A stretch of DNA of 39,494 nucleotides from Modicisalibacter coralii (GTDB lineage Bacteria > Pseudomonadota > Gammaproteobacteria > Pseudomonadales > Halomonadaceae): contig NZ_QWBW01000040.1 in the NCBI RefSeq assembly GCF_004117855.1, positions 1-39,494 on the forward strand. The letters run 5' to 3'. Positions within the stretch are counted from its first letter, which is position 1, and each line of letters starts with the position of its first letter. Positions 30,515 through 39,494 of this stretch are shown piece by piece. The position numbers and the translations under genes were made by a program. The notes beneath the pieces are model-generated. The model had not been told where the DNA came from, searched no databases, and saw only the letters and a list, made by a program, of their open reading frames with translations.

Positions 30515-31342
30515 CTATTTCCTGGACGGTAGCCGGTGGCGATCGAGCGCCAGGCGGGCCGTGCCGAACAGCGGACTGCCCAGACGATAGAGCAGGTAGA
30601 GGAAGCCTAGCGGGAAGAGGATCGTCTGGGTAATGAAGATCATCGTCAGGTCGATGACCTTGTCGGTGATGGCGTTGAAGCCGTCGACCACGCTCTCCAC
30701 CGGGTTGCCGACCAGGCCGTCGAAGCTGTCCTTGAGCTGCTGCCACCAGCCGCGTGCCTCGCGCCCTTCACCGATCCGTTCGTCGGCGATCGCCTCGAGC
30801 CGGGTCTGGGTGGTTTCCAGTTGGTTCATGGTGGTGCTGCGCGGCGCGTCGAGGAAGGCCTGGCTGGCCAGGCCGCTGGCCAGCGCCACCAGGAGCACGG
30901 CGAAGCGCAGGAACAGGCAGGCCATGGCCAGCTTGAGCGCCGCCGACTGGCCCAGGCGTGTCTTCAGCGCCACCAGCGCCGCCGCGAGCAGGCAGGCGCC
31001 ACTGGCCAGCGTCTTGATCGCCGTGCTGGCCGAGATCGCCAGCAACAGCTTCTGCAACGCCAGCGAGCCGGTGGCGGCGAACATCACCCACGAGAAGCGT
31101 TCGATCATGTCGTTGGCCGGGTCGAGCGCCTCGCCGGGGGTGATCTGGAACACCTGCAGGTCGACGGTGGAGGATTGCAGCACCGAGATGGTGGCGTTGA
31201 GGCCCTTGGCGATGGCGAAGGCGGCGAAGGCCTGGTTCAGCGATTCGTCGAGCGTGGCCTGGGCCAGATGCTGGGGAATCTGCAGCCAGGGCAGCAGAGC
31301 CAGCAGGAGCAGGCCGGCGACGAGGGCGTTGCGTGGGGTCAT
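30515..31342 (-). CDS. Conserved membrane protein of unknown function
   Basis: 275 residues. It begins with a strong hydrophobic segment (NALVAGLLLLALLPWL), then a soluble region with ATLDESLNQAFAAFAIAKGL, three further hydrophobic stretches between about residues 90 and 170, a charged region around LETTQTRLEAIADERIGEG, and a last hydrophobic segment (LTMIFITQTILFPLGFLYLLY). I recall similar proteins in gammaproteobacteria but no known activity. The start at 31342 was chosen because the signal-anchor begins there. It precedes the NAD(P)-binding gene and may be cotranscribed with it. Confidence 0.75.
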   Translation of the reverse strand: MTPRNALVAGLLLLALLPWLQIPQHLAQATLDESLNQAFAAFAIAKGLNATISVLQSSTVDLQVFQITPGEALDPANDMIERFSWVMFAATGSLALQKLLLAISASTAIKTLASGACLLAAALVALKTRLGQSAALKLAMACLFLRFAVLLVALASGLASQAFLDAPRSTTMNQLETTQTRLEAIADERIGEGREARGWWQQLKDSFDGLVGNPVESVVDGFNAITDKVIDLTMIFITQTILFPLGFLYLLYRLGSPLFGTARLALDRHRLPSRK

Positions 31343-31461
31343 GGGGTGGCCCTGATGGACGGACGATGGCGGCATTCTCGATGATCGCCGAGCGTCTGTC
31401 AGGTCCCGTGTCGACGCCATCCGGGAAAGTGGGCGTCGTCGCGGAACGGGGCGTGTGCGGA

Positions 31462-32889
<1,428 letters not shown>

Positions 32890-32909
32890 CGGCGTCTCCT
32901 TGCGTAATG

Positions 32910-34166
32910 TCACTGGTACCAGAGGATCAGGCCCGGGAAGATCAGGAAGGCCGCCAGCAGCAGGAGCAGCGTGAAATAGAAGGGCAGCAGGCTCTTGACC
33001 AGCTGTTCCATGCCGACGCGCCCGACACCGCAACCGACGTAGAGCACGGTACCCACCGGCGGCGTGATCAGGCCCAGGCCGAGGACGAACGACATCAAGA
33101 CGCCGAAGTAGACCGGGTCGATGCCCAGCTTGACCACCACCGGGGTCATCAGCGGGGCGAGGATCACCATCGCCGGCGTCAGGTCCATGAAGAAGCCCAC
33201 CACCAGCAGGAACAGCGACAGGATCAGCAACAGCAGCAGCTTGTTCTCGGTGATCGCCGACAGGCTGACGACCAGCTGCTGGGGAATCATGTTGGCGGTC
33301 AGCAGCCAGGCGAGCACGCTGGCGAAGGCCAGCAGCAGCATCACCACGCCGGTGAGCCGCCCGGTGGCGATGCACAGCCGGAAGAAGCGTCGCGGCGTCA
33401 GGCTGCGGTAGACGAACATCGACACCAGGATGGCGTAGATCAGCGCGATCGCCGCGCTCTCGGTGGGGGTGAACACCCCGGTGAGAATGCCGCCGACGAT
33501 GATCACCGGCAGCAGCAGCGCCAGCAGCGAGTCCTTGAGCGCCAGCCACAGCTCGCGGAGTTCGAAGGGCTGGCCCTTGCCGGTCTTGCGGGACTGCAGG
33601 TAGGTGGTCACCGCCAGGCCCAAGGTGATCAGGATGCCGGGCACGATGCCGGCCATGAACAGTTGCGAGATCGAGGTGTTGGTGACCACGCCGAACAGGA
33701 TCATGGGGATCGACGGCGGGATGATGATCCCCACCACCGAGGCCGCCACCACGATCGCCGTGGCCAAAGGGCCGCTGTAGCGGTGCTGCTTCATCGGCTC
33801 GATCATCATGCTGCCCACGGCGGAGGCGTCGGCGACCGCCGAACCGCTGATGCCGCCGAAGAACATCGAGGTCAGTACCGCCACCTGGCCCAGCCCGCCG
33901 GCGACGAAGCCGACCAGGGCGCTGGCCAGCCGCACCAGTCGCTGGGCGATGCCGCCCTGACTCATCACCTCGCCGACCAGGATGAACAGCGGGATCGCCA
34001 GCAGCGGGAAGGAGTCGAGGCCGTTGACCGCCTGGGCGACGATCGGCGACAGCGAGTAGTCGGCGTAGAAGAAGATGAACAGGCTGATCGCGGCCAGCCC
34101 GAACGAGATCGGCAGGCCGATGACGATACAGATCGCCAGGCCGATGAGGATGCTCCACAGGATCAT
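32910..34166 (-). CDS. dctM: TRAP transporter large permease (DctM), second system
   Basis: 418 residues, about 12 hydrophobic segments. Landmarks are GLPISFGLAAISLFIFF, SFPLLAIPLFILVGEVMSQGG, FFGGISGSAVADASAVGSMM, IIIPPSIPMILFGVVTNTSI and the C-terminal GLITPPVGTVLYVG. The start ATG at 34166 overlaps the dctQ stop by 4 nt. It is clearly of a different TRAP subgroup from the first DctM, with a more canonical SGSAVAD motif, so the two transporters are not recent duplicates. Confidence 0.92.
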   Translation of the reverse strand: MILWSILIGLAICIVIGLPISFGLAAISLFIFFYADYSLSPIVAQAVNGLDSFPLLAIPLFILVGEVMSQGGIAQRLVRLASALVGFVAGGLGQVAVLTSMFFGGISGSAVADASAVGSMMIEPMKQHRYSGPLATAIVVAASVVGIIIPPSIPMILFGVVTNTSISQLFMAGIVPGILITLGLAVTTYLQSRKTGKGQPFELRELWLALKDSLLALLLPVIIVGGILTGVFTPTESAAIALIYAILVSMFVYRSLTPRRFFRLCIATGRLTGVVMLLLAFASVLAWLLTANMIPQQLVVSLSAITENKLLLLLILSLFLLVVGFFMDLTPAMVILAPLMTPVVVKLGIDPVYFGVLMSFVLGLGLITPPVGTVLYVGCGVGRVGMEQLVKSLLPFYFTLLLLLAAFLIFPGLILWYQ

Positions 34167-34648
34167 TGCGGATGCCTCCTGAGCAGATGGTAGAGCGCCA
34201 GGGTGTTGGCGATCAGGGTGAGCCCGGCCATCACCGGCATGGCGCTGTAGAGCACGGTCCTGGGAATCTGCAGCATGGGCGTGGCGCTGGTGAAGCCCGA
34301 GACCTGGTCCTGGAAACCCAGCAGGATGCACACGCAGACGACATAGATGATCGCGATCGACAGCAGGGCGAATACGCGCTTGAGTGGCGCGGGGGCCTTT
34401 TCCTTGAAGTAGTCGACGGCGACGTGTTCGCGGTCGATGCTGCCCAGGCCGGCGCCGAGCAGCACGAGCCAGATGAACAGCACGCGGGAGAGTTCCTCGG
34501 CCCAGGCGTAGGAGTAGTTGAGCACGAAGCGGCCGAAGACGTTGGCCGCCACGCAGAAGACCACACCCAGCACCAGCAGACCGACCGCGATTTCCAGGGT
34601 GGTCTTGAGCAGGGCGAGCACACGGTGGGAGGAGTGGGTTGCGTTCAT
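34163..34648 (-). CDS. dctQ: TRAP transporter small permease (DctQ), second system
   Basis: 161 residues, four membrane segments. NVFGRFVLNYSYAWAEELSRVLFIW holds the conserved W-x-EE-L-SR pattern of DctQ (shown here in one stretch only to about 20 residues of interest: SYAWAEELSR). A cytoplasmic loop has DREHVAVDYF. GGAGG lies 6 nt before ATG 34648. It follows dctP by 61 nt with a strong hairpin in between and overlaps dctM. Confidence 0.9.
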   Translation of the reverse strand: MNATHSSHRVLALLKTTLEIAVGLLVLGVVFCVAANVFGRFVLNYSYAWAEELSRVLFIWLVLLGAGLGSIDREHVAVDYFKEKAPAPLKRVFALLSIAIIYVVCVCILLGFQDQVSGFTSATPMLQIPRTVLYSAMPVMAGLTLIANTLALYHLLRRHPQ

Positions 34649-34668
34649 GGCGCCCTCCGGATACGGCA

Positions 34669-34698
34669 CACCGGGCGGATCGCTGCGTCCGCCCGGTG
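34669..34698 (-). other. Intercistronic hairpin between dctP and dctQ
   Basis: CACCGGGCGGA (34669-34679) and TCCGCCCGGTG (34688-34698) are perfect 11-bp arms around an 8-nt loop. It sits in the 61-nt gap after the dctP stop. There is no T-tract, so it is probably not a terminator. Such stem-loops commonly protect the upstream message, giving more binding protein than permease. Confidence 0.75.
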
Positions 34699-34709
34699 CC
34701 GGTCGATGG

Positions 34710-35762
34710 TTACTGGGAGACCGCGCGAACCTTGTCGATCAGCTCGCCGCCGATCTTGTCGCGCCAGTCGTCGTAGACCGAGGCCACTTTCTCCTGGAAG
34801 ACCTTCACCTGCTCCGGAGTCAGCTCGGTGATCTGCATGCCCGAGTCGGCCAGTTCCTGCTTGATCTGGTCGTTCATGGTGCGGCTGACGTGGCGCTCGT
34901 ACTCGCCCATCTGCTGGGCGGCGTCACGCAGCAACTGCTGGTAGTCCGCCGGCAGGCGCTTCCAGAAGCGCTCCGAGACCAGCGTGATGAACGGGGTGTA
35001 GACGTGGTTGGTTTCGGTGGCGTAGTCCTGCACTTCGTTGAACTTGGAGGACTGGATGGTGATCCAGGGGTTCTCCTGGCCGTCGACCACGCCCTGCTCC
35101 AGCGCCGTGAACAGCTCGGCGAACGACATCGGCGTGGGATTGGCGCCCAGCGTGCGCCAGATGTCGAGGTGGATGGGGTTCTGCATGGTGCGGATCTTGA
35201 GCCCGTCGAGGTCCGCCGGCGAGGTCACTTCGTGCTGGCTGTTGGTCAGCTGGCGATAGCCGTTCTCCGCCCAGCCGATCGCCACCAGCCCGTTGGTCGA
35301 GGCCTCTTCGAGCATCTGCTGACCGATCTCGCCGTCGAGTACCTCGTCGGCCACTTCCGGGGTGGGAAACAGGAAGGGCAGGTCGAAGAGGGCGAACTTG
35401 GGGAACATGCTGACCAGCGGCGAGGTCGACGGCGCGGTCATTTCCAGGGTGCCGGACTGCAGGCCGCTGACCGCCTGGAGGTCGTCGCCCAACTGGGCGC
35501 CGGGGAACAACTCGACCTGGATGTGGCCGTCGCTGCGCTGCTCGACGATCTTCTCGAAGTATTCCAGGCCGCGATACTGCGCGCCCGACTGGGTGGTGCC
35601 GATGCTGAACTTGATCTTGAAGTCGCCGTCGGCCTGCACGACGTCGCCCTTGACGTCGGGAATCGGCGGCATCTCGCTGGCGGCGCTGGCCTGCAGGGCG
35701 GTCAGACCCAGCAGGGCGCCACCGATCAGCGAGGTCACGCGGGTCATTGTGGTTGTTTTCAT
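34710..35762 (-). CDS. dctP: TRAP transporter substrate-binding protein (DctP), second system
   Basis: 350 residues with a Sec signal peptide (RVTSLIGGALLGLTALQASA, cleavage after ASA). The body shows the DctP pattern: FSIGTTQSGAQYRGLEYF, FPGAQLGDDLQAVSGLQSG, LDGLKIRTMQNP with the carboxylate-binding Arg, and ALEQGVVDGQENPW. It delivers a sugar acid in the periplasm to DctQM; L-fuconate or a related aldonate is likely from the adjacent dehydratase. AAGGAG lies 6 nt before ATG 35762. A 17-bp palindrome lies in its leader. Confidence 0.9.
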   Translation of the reverse strand: MKTTTMTRVTSLIGGALLGLTALQASAASEMPPIPDVKGDVVQADGDFKIKFSIGTTQSGAQYRGLEYFEKIVEQRSDGHIQVELFPGAQLGDDLQAVSGLQSGTLEMTAPSTSPLVSMFPKFALFDLPFLFPTPEVADEVLDGEIGQQMLEEASTNGLVAIGWAENGYRQLTNSQHEVTSPADLDGLKIRTMQNPIHLDIWRTLGANPTPMSFAELFTALEQGVVDGQENPWITIQSSKFNEVQDYATETNHVYTPFITLVSERFWKRLPADYQQLLRDAAQQMGEYERHVSRTMNDQIKQELADSGMQITELTPEQVKVFQEKVASVYDDWRDKIGGELIDKVRAVSQ

Positions 35763-35782
35763 GCTTGGCTCCTTGATGGCTG

Positions 35783-35799
35783 ACGTGTCCGGGACACGT
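35783..35799. promoter_or_regulatory. Perfect 17-bp palindrome in the dctP leader
   Basis: ACGTGTCC-G-GGACACGT is perfectly symmetric about 35791. It lies 21 nt upstream of the dctP start codon, between fucD and dctP. It could be an operator for a dimeric regulator, giving dctP its own control, or a hairpin in the fucD-dctP message. AT-rich DNA at about 35848-35890 is a possible internal promoter. Confidence 0.55.
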
Positions 35800-35948
35800 G
35801 GCGTGTGGACCGGGCGGGCAGGTACCGCGTCCCGGTCACAAATGAGCAAACTATGCTTGTGAATGTTTACTTCGTTGTTGTCTATGTTGAACTTACACGA
35901 CTGCGCAGGCCGATGAGACTTGTCCGTTGGTCGAAGACCCGTCATGGG

Positions 35949-37253
35949 TTACGCCCGCCAGGCGTCTCCGTCGGGGAAAGCGTGACGCGCGAGGGACTCG
36001 GCGTGCATGGTGATGCTGTAGCCGGGCGCCTCGGGCAGGCGGTAGTGGCCGCGTTCGATGCGCACCGGATCGAGGAAGTGGTCGTGCAGATGGTCGACGT
36101 ACTCGAGCAGCCGGTCGTCCAGCGAGGCGGAAACGGCGATGTAGTCGAAGGCCGAGATGTGCTGGGTGTATTCGCAGAGCCCCACGCCGCCGCCGTGCGG
36201 GCAGACCGGCACGTCGTACTTGGCGGCCAGCAGCAGCACCACGATCACCTCGTTGAGTCCGCCGAGCCGCGCGGCGTCGAGCTGGCAGTAGTCGATCGCC
36301 CCGGCCTGCAGCAACTGCTTGAACATTACCCGGTTGTGGCAGTGCTCGCCGGTGGCGACGCCGATGGCCGGTGCCAGGCGCTCGCGTATGGCGGCGTGGC
36401 CCAGGATGTCGTCGGGGCTGGTGGGCTCCTCGATCCATAGCGGATCGAACTCGGCCAGGTCGCGCATCTTGGCGATCGCCTCGTCGACGTCCCACATCTG
36501 GTTGGCATCCATCATCAGGCTGCGCTGCCAGCCGATCTCCTCGCGCAGGATCTGCGCCCGGCGGCGGTCTTCCGCCAGATCGCCACCGACCTTCTGCTTG
36601 AAGTGCTCCCAGCCTTCCGCCAGGGCCTCGCGGGCCAGGCGGCGCATCTTGTCTTCCGAATACCCCAGCCAGCCGGCGGAGGTGGTGTAAGCGGGGTAGC
36701 CCGACTCGCGCAGGTGAGCGATGCGTTCGGCCTTGCCGGCTTCGTTGCGCTTGAGGATGGCCAGTGCCTCCTGCGGCGTCAGGGCATCGCTGACGAAGCG
36801 GAAGTCCAGGCAGCGCACCAGCGCCTCGGGTGACATGTCGGCGAGCAGTTGCCAGACCGGCTTGCCCTCGCGCTTGGCCCACAGGTCCCACACCGCGTTG
36901 ACGATCGCCGCGCCGGCGAGGTGAATCACGCCCTTTTCCGGTCCCAGCCAGCGCAACTGGCTGTCGCCGCTGGTCAGCTCGCGCCAGAAGACGCCCATCT
37001 CGGCGGTGATGGTCTCCAGCTCGCGACCCACGATCCGCGAGGCCAGCGAACGCACGGCGGCCACGCAGACCTCGTTGCCGCGCCCGATGGTGAAGGTCAG
37101 GCCGTGGCCCTCGTGGCCGTCACCGGCGTCGGTGGAAAGGATCACGTAGGTCGCCGAGTAGTCGGGTGCCGCGTTCATGGCGTCCGACCCGTCGAGGTCG
37201 CGGGAGGTCGGGAAGCGGATATCCCGCACGTCGAGATGGGTGATGGTGGTCAT
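35949..37253 (-). CDS. fucD: L-fuconate dehydratase
   Basis: 434 residues of the enolase superfamily, matching the fuconate dehydratase group: SRDLDGSDAMNAAPDYSATY near the start and FTIGRGNEVCVAA. Catalytic features are all present: Lys219-x-Lys221 (FKQKVGG), Asp249 (MMDANQMW), Glu275 (WIEEP), Glu303 (TGEHCHNR) and His353 (CPHGGG), which line up within one or two positions with the characterised Xanthomonas enzyme. It converts L-fuconate to 2-keto-3-deoxy-L-fuconate; related acids are possible. It is the first gene of the minus-strand operon, divergent from the LysR regulator. No fucose dehydrogenase, lactonase or ketodeoxyfuconate dehydrogenase is in the window. Confidence 0.92.
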   Translation of the reverse strand: MTTITHLDVRDIRFPTSRDLDGSDAMNAAPDYSATYVILSTDAGDGHEGHGLTFTIGRGNEVCVAAVRSLASRIVGRELETITAEMGVFWRELTSGDSQLRWLGPEKGVIHLAGAAIVNAVWDLWAKREGKPVWQLLADMSPEALVRCLDFRFVSDALTPQEALAILKRNEAGKAERIAHLRESGYPAYTTSAGWLGYSEDKMRRLAREALAEGWEHFKQKVGGDLAEDRRRAQILREEIGWQRSLMMDANQMWDVDEAIAKMRDLAEFDPLWIEEPTSPDDILGHAAIRERLAPAIGVATGEHCHNRVMFKQLLQAGAIDYCQLDAARLGGLNEVIVVLLLAAKYDVPVCPHGGGVGLCEYTQHISAFDYIAVSASLDDRLLEYVDHLHDHFLDPVRIERGHYRLPEAPGYSITMHAESLARHAFPDGDAWRA

Positions 37254-37321
37254 GCCTGCTCCTTGCCGTATTGCCGGACAACGCCGGGAGTCGAGTCTGT
37301 TGGCAAGGTAGGCGGGAACTG

Positions 37322-37371
37322 CGATAACCTTCCAATCACTATTTTATAGCTGCAATCACTCTGGGTTATCG
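37322..37371. promoter_or_regulatory. LysR-type operator candidate between fucD and the LysR gene
   Basis: CGATAACC (37322-37329) and GGTTATCG (37364-37371) are perfect 8-bp inverted repeats. Inside them, CAATCACT occurs twice in direct orientation (37333-37340 and 37353-37360), exactly 20 bp apart, around the AT-rich ATTTTATAG. The spacing of two helical turns suits the tandem recognition and activation sites of LysR regulators. The arrangement lies between two divergent start codons. Confidence 0.7.
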
Positions 37372-37404
37372 GAAGGCGTGTGTCCCACGTCCTGGAGCCG
37401 GTCC

Positions 37405-38361
37405 ATGGATTCCTTGTCATCCACCAGTCTCTTCGGCTGGCTTCGCTTCAAGCATCTGGTGCTGCTGACCACACTGGACCAGAGCCGCAACATGCACGCC
37501 GCGGCACGCGCCATGCATCTCAGCCAGCCGGCGGCGAGCAAGATGCTGCGCGATCTCGAGGCGTATTTCGGCGTCGCGCTCTTCGAGCGGCTGCCGCGCG
37601 CCATGCAGCCGACCGAACTGGGCGAACAGGTCATCCGCCATGCCTGGCGACTGCTCAACGACGCGGACCGGCTGGTCAGTGACATCAACGACCTGCGCGA
37701 GGGCGGTTACGGCAAACTGCTGATCGGCGCGATCGCCGCGGCGGCGCCGGAGATCCTGCCGGCGGCGATCGCCCGGCTCAAGCGCCAGCGCCCCAGGCTG
37801 TCGGTCAGCCTGCAGGAACTGACCAGCGACCGGCTGCTGGTGGAACTCGAATACAAGCGCCTCGATCTGGTGATCGGGCGGCTGACCCATGTCAGCCAGC
37901 ACAATCAGTTCGACTTCGAGCCCCTGCGCGACGAGCCGCTGCGCGTGGTGGTTCGCCGCGGCCACCCCCTGGCGGCAGGCGACGGCATGCCGGATCTGGC
38001 CACGCTCAGCCGCTGGCCATGGATCCTGCACCCCATGACCAGCCCGATGCGCGGCGTGTTCGAGGCGGCGCTGGCGGCGCAGGGCGTGGCCTCCCCCGAC
38101 GATGTCGTCGAGACCACCTCCATCCAGGCCACCCTGCAACTCCTGCTGAACTCGGACATGCTGGCTGTACTGCCGTGGTCGGTGCTGCGCCGCCCTCTGG
38201 AGAGTGGCCAGTACGTGCTGCTCGAACGCGTCATCGGCAAGCCGCTCGACTACTACGGGATCATCACGCGACGCGACGAACCGCAGTCGACGGCCGCGCG
38301 GGCACTGATCGAGCATCTGCGCGAGTTGGCCCGACAGGCGCCCGGGGACGAGATTGCGTAG
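37405..38361 (+). CDS. LysR-family regulator
   Basis: 318 residues. The N-terminal helix-turn-helix reads LRFKHLVLLTTLDQSRNMHA, then AARAMHLSQPAASKMLRDLE, followed by FGVALFERLPRAMQPTELG. This is the GbpR/CbbR-like pattern with a hydrophobic 'LSQPAASKML' recognition helix. The rest is a periplasmic-binding-protein-like effector domain. GGAG lies 8 nt before ATG 37405; an upstream GTG at 37378 lacks this. It is divergent from fucD and should control the fucD-TRAP operon in response to the acid or its dehydration product. Confidence 0.9.
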   Translation: MDSLSSTSLFGWLRFKHLVLLTTLDQSRNMHAAARAMHLSQPAASKMLRDLEAYFGVALFERLPRAMQPTELGEQVIRHAWRLLNDADRLVSDINDLREGGYGKLLIGAIAAAAPEILPAAIARLKRQRPRLSVSLQELTSDRLLVELEYKRLDLVIGRLTHVSQHNQFDFEPLRDEPLRVVVRRGHPLAAGDGMPDLATLSRWPWILHPMTSPMRGVFEAALAAQGVASPDDVVETTSIQATLQLLLNSDMLAVLPWSVLRRPLESGQYVLLERVIGKPLDYYGIITRRDEPQSTAARALIEHLRELARQAPGDEIA

Positions 38362-38405
38362 GCCTTTCTCGAGCAATGGCTGCCGCCGCAGTATTGCCCC
38401 AGGCC

Positions 38406-39182
38406 CTATCGTTTGCCGCTGAGACGTTCACTATATGTACTGGGCCTGTAGTGCGGGTCCAGGCACTGACGCACGGCCACGTAGAGCTTTTTAATGAGGT
38501 AACAGCCAAGCGCGACGATCACGATGTCGGTGAGCGCGGCCAGTAACAGGACCAGTAGATTCGTTTCCCGCAACCGTTCTGTCGGGAAGACATATAAAAA
38601 GCCCAAAAGACCGACGGCCAGACAAAAAACCGTCACTACGAGCATGCTTACGCACTCCCAGATGAGGTAGTGCCGGCCATGCCGACTGAGTACGGTATCG
38701 ATATCGATGTAGTCCTCGAGATACACCACGACCGCTTCTCTTTTTGTGTCGCCGCCTTCACCGTTCGGCGTTTGCTTCGCGCGGGTTTCGATAAAAACGA
38801 CATCCAACTCGGTTTCCCGATATCCATTTTGCTCACTGGCGGCGAAGGCAATCGGTGATGTCGCGGGGGGCAGTCGGAGCATGATGTCTCCGATGAAGAA
38901 CTCCTGGTCCTGGGCGCCTCCCACATGGTGGGTGACATAAGTGACTGGGCCTTTGAGCGAAAAGACCTTGCCGTCGAGTACGGCCTTTTTCTTGCGCCCC
39001 TGGCCGCCTATCCCCTTCCCGACGTAAAAACAAAGACCCACCAGCGGTACGCCCAAGAGCAGTATTGCAAGAATGCTCGCCCGCGACAGCCCGAAAACCA
39101 GCACCGGTATCAGTGCCCCCGCCATGGCGAGGAAGAAGGCGCCGATCAGCATGTAGGCGCGAAGCTCGATGCGCTTGAGCAC
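38406..39182 (-). CDS. Membrane protein of unknown function, possibly 5'-truncated by an IS
   Basis: About 258 residues from a GTG at 39182. Two hydrophobic segments lie near the N-terminus (YMLIGAFFLAMAGALIPVLV and ILAILLLGVPLVGLCFYVG). They are followed by a soluble domain of about 120 residues (DGKVFSLKGPVTYVTHH and VVVYLEDYID), two further membrane segments (VSMLVVTVFCLAVGLLGFLY and LLVLLLAALTDIVIVALGCY), and a basic tail. I do not recognise the family. No convincing ribosome binding site precedes the GTG, and the frame stays open into the adjacent IS end about 20 nt upstream. The true start may therefore have been cut off by the insertion. Confidence 0.6.
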   Translation of the reverse strand: MLKRIELRAYMLIGAFFLAMAGALIPVLVFGLSRASILAILLLGVPLVGLCFYVGKGIGGQGRKKKAVLDGKVFSLKGPVTYVTHHVGGAQDQEFFIGDIMLRLPPATSPIAFAASEQNGYRETELDVVFIETRAKQTPNGEGGDTKREAVVVYLEDYIDIDTVLSRHGRHYLIWECVSMLVVTVFCLAVGLLGFLYVFPTERLRETNLLVLLLAALTDIVIVALGCYLIKKLYVAVRQCLDPHYRPSTYSERLSGKR

Positions 39183-39200
39183 CAGAACCTGCTTCGCATA

Positions 39201-39494
39201 AGAGCGCCTTTCAAAACCTGCCTTGAAGCTTGTTCAGACAGACCAAGGAACAGCCCAACAGCGTAAAGGCATAATGGATATCGACTCGCCGCTCATAGCG
39301 CGTGGTAAGTCGCCTCATCCGGCTCAGCCACGCAAAGGTTCGTTCGACAACCCAGCGATGGCAGCCGAGTCGCTGACTATCCTCGACACCTCGACGAGCA
39401 ATACGGGGCTGAATGCCCCGTCGCTGACAGGCTCGGCGGCAACGGCGATGATCGTACGCCTTGTCCGCATGGAGTTTGCCGGGACGCCGGCGAG
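39201..39494 (-). mobile_element. IS5-family insertion sequence, 3' end (partial)
   Basis: The element enters from the right edge. Its transposase stop is at 39211-39213 and its outer end is estimated at about 39201, just before the membrane-protein gene, from where transposase-like DNA ends. The left terminus outside the window would be needed to define the inverted repeats and target duplication. Confidence 0.7.
39211..39494 (-). CDS. IS5-family transposase, C-terminal part (partial)
   Basis: The minus-strand frame covering the last 284 bases encodes the end of a DDE transposase. KLHADKAYDHRRCR carries the second aspartate region (DKAYD). GCHRWVVERTFAWLSRMRRL holds the catalytic Glu of the conserved R-W-x-VERTFAWL-R motif, and RYERRVDIHYAFTLLGCSL is the usual tail of the IS427/IS1031-like branch. 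No frameshift is seen in the visible part. The N-terminal part lies outside the window. Confidence 0.9.
   Translation of the reverse strand, partial: RRRPGKLHADKAYDHRRCRRACQRRGIQPRIARRGVEDSQRLGCHRWVVERTFAWLSRMRRLTTRYERRVDIHYAFTLLGCSLVCLNKLQGRF

Noticed and set aside
32890-34158. Upstream extension of the FAD-linked oxidase frame across dctM (898 codons in total)
   Set aside because: Only the part from ATG 32889 is oxidase-like and has a ribosome binding site; the rest is an out-of-frame reading of dctM.
32907-34193. Plus-strand Gln/His/Asp-rich frame opposite the second dctM
   Set aside because: Antisense of a membrane protein gene; composition is an artefact of complementary hydrophobic codons.

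Overview
The window is GC-rich gammaproteobacterial DNA, most like a halophile of the Halomonas group. The basis is overall codon and base composition, a complete recC-recB-recD operon, two TRAP-type sugar-acid operons, and REP-like palindromes of a kind I associate with Halomonas and Pseudomonas. The genus is an inference; there is no rRNA or other marker here.

Layout. (1) 1-2104: the start of a gene leaving the window on the left, a divergent TetR regulator with a double palindromic operator, a YjaB-like acetyltransferase and an eroded DUF427 gene. (2) About 2210-8420: an AT-richer block that reads as an integron gene-cassette array without an integrase (a CALIN). Three attC-like sites (3221-3304, 7219-7290, 8102-8179) each follow a single plus-strand gene: a DUF2971 protein, a 1272-residue protein with a nuclease-like N-terminus and a degenerate NTPase-like region, and a DUF5677-like protein. 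A fourth cassette is truncated. The middle cassette is about 4 kb, very large for a cassette, and is the best candidate in the window for an undescribed (probably anti-phage) system. (3) 8422-18481: recC-recB-recD on the minus strand, each pair overlapping by 4 nt. recD carries an in-frame array of 111-bp repeats made of REP-like palindromes, which would be translated as 37-residue repeats in the linker before its helicase core. recB carries a separate nested palindromic element, also translated. (4) 18677-20396: a small conserved protein, an Ogt-type DNA repair methyltransferase with a 50-bp copy of the recC 5' end in its leader, and a MntA-HepT toxin-antitoxin pair.

(5) 20701-28502: a sugar-acid locus. 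The minus-strand operon is TRAP dctP-dctQ-dctM, an enolase-superfamily dehydratase, an IdnO-like and an IdnD-like dehydrogenase. A GntR regulator and a 2-hydroxyacid dehydrogenase are divergent. Together they suggest import of an idonate/ketogluconate-type acid, conversion to D-gluconate and direct dehydration to 2-keto-3-deoxygluconate. (6) 28560-31342: a siderophore-interacting flavoprotein behind a Fur-box-like site, an NAD(P)-binding protein and a membrane protein. (7) 31462-38361: a second sugar-acid locus with L-fuconate dehydratase, TRAP dctP-dctQ-dctM and an FAD-linked oxidase on the minus strand, with a divergent LysR regulator and a clear inverted repeat between them. (8) 38406-39494: an unknown membrane protein directly abutted by the 3' end of an IS5-family element that continues past the window edge.

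No tRNA, rRNA or CRISPR array was seen. Functions come from motif recognition by eye; no database search was run.
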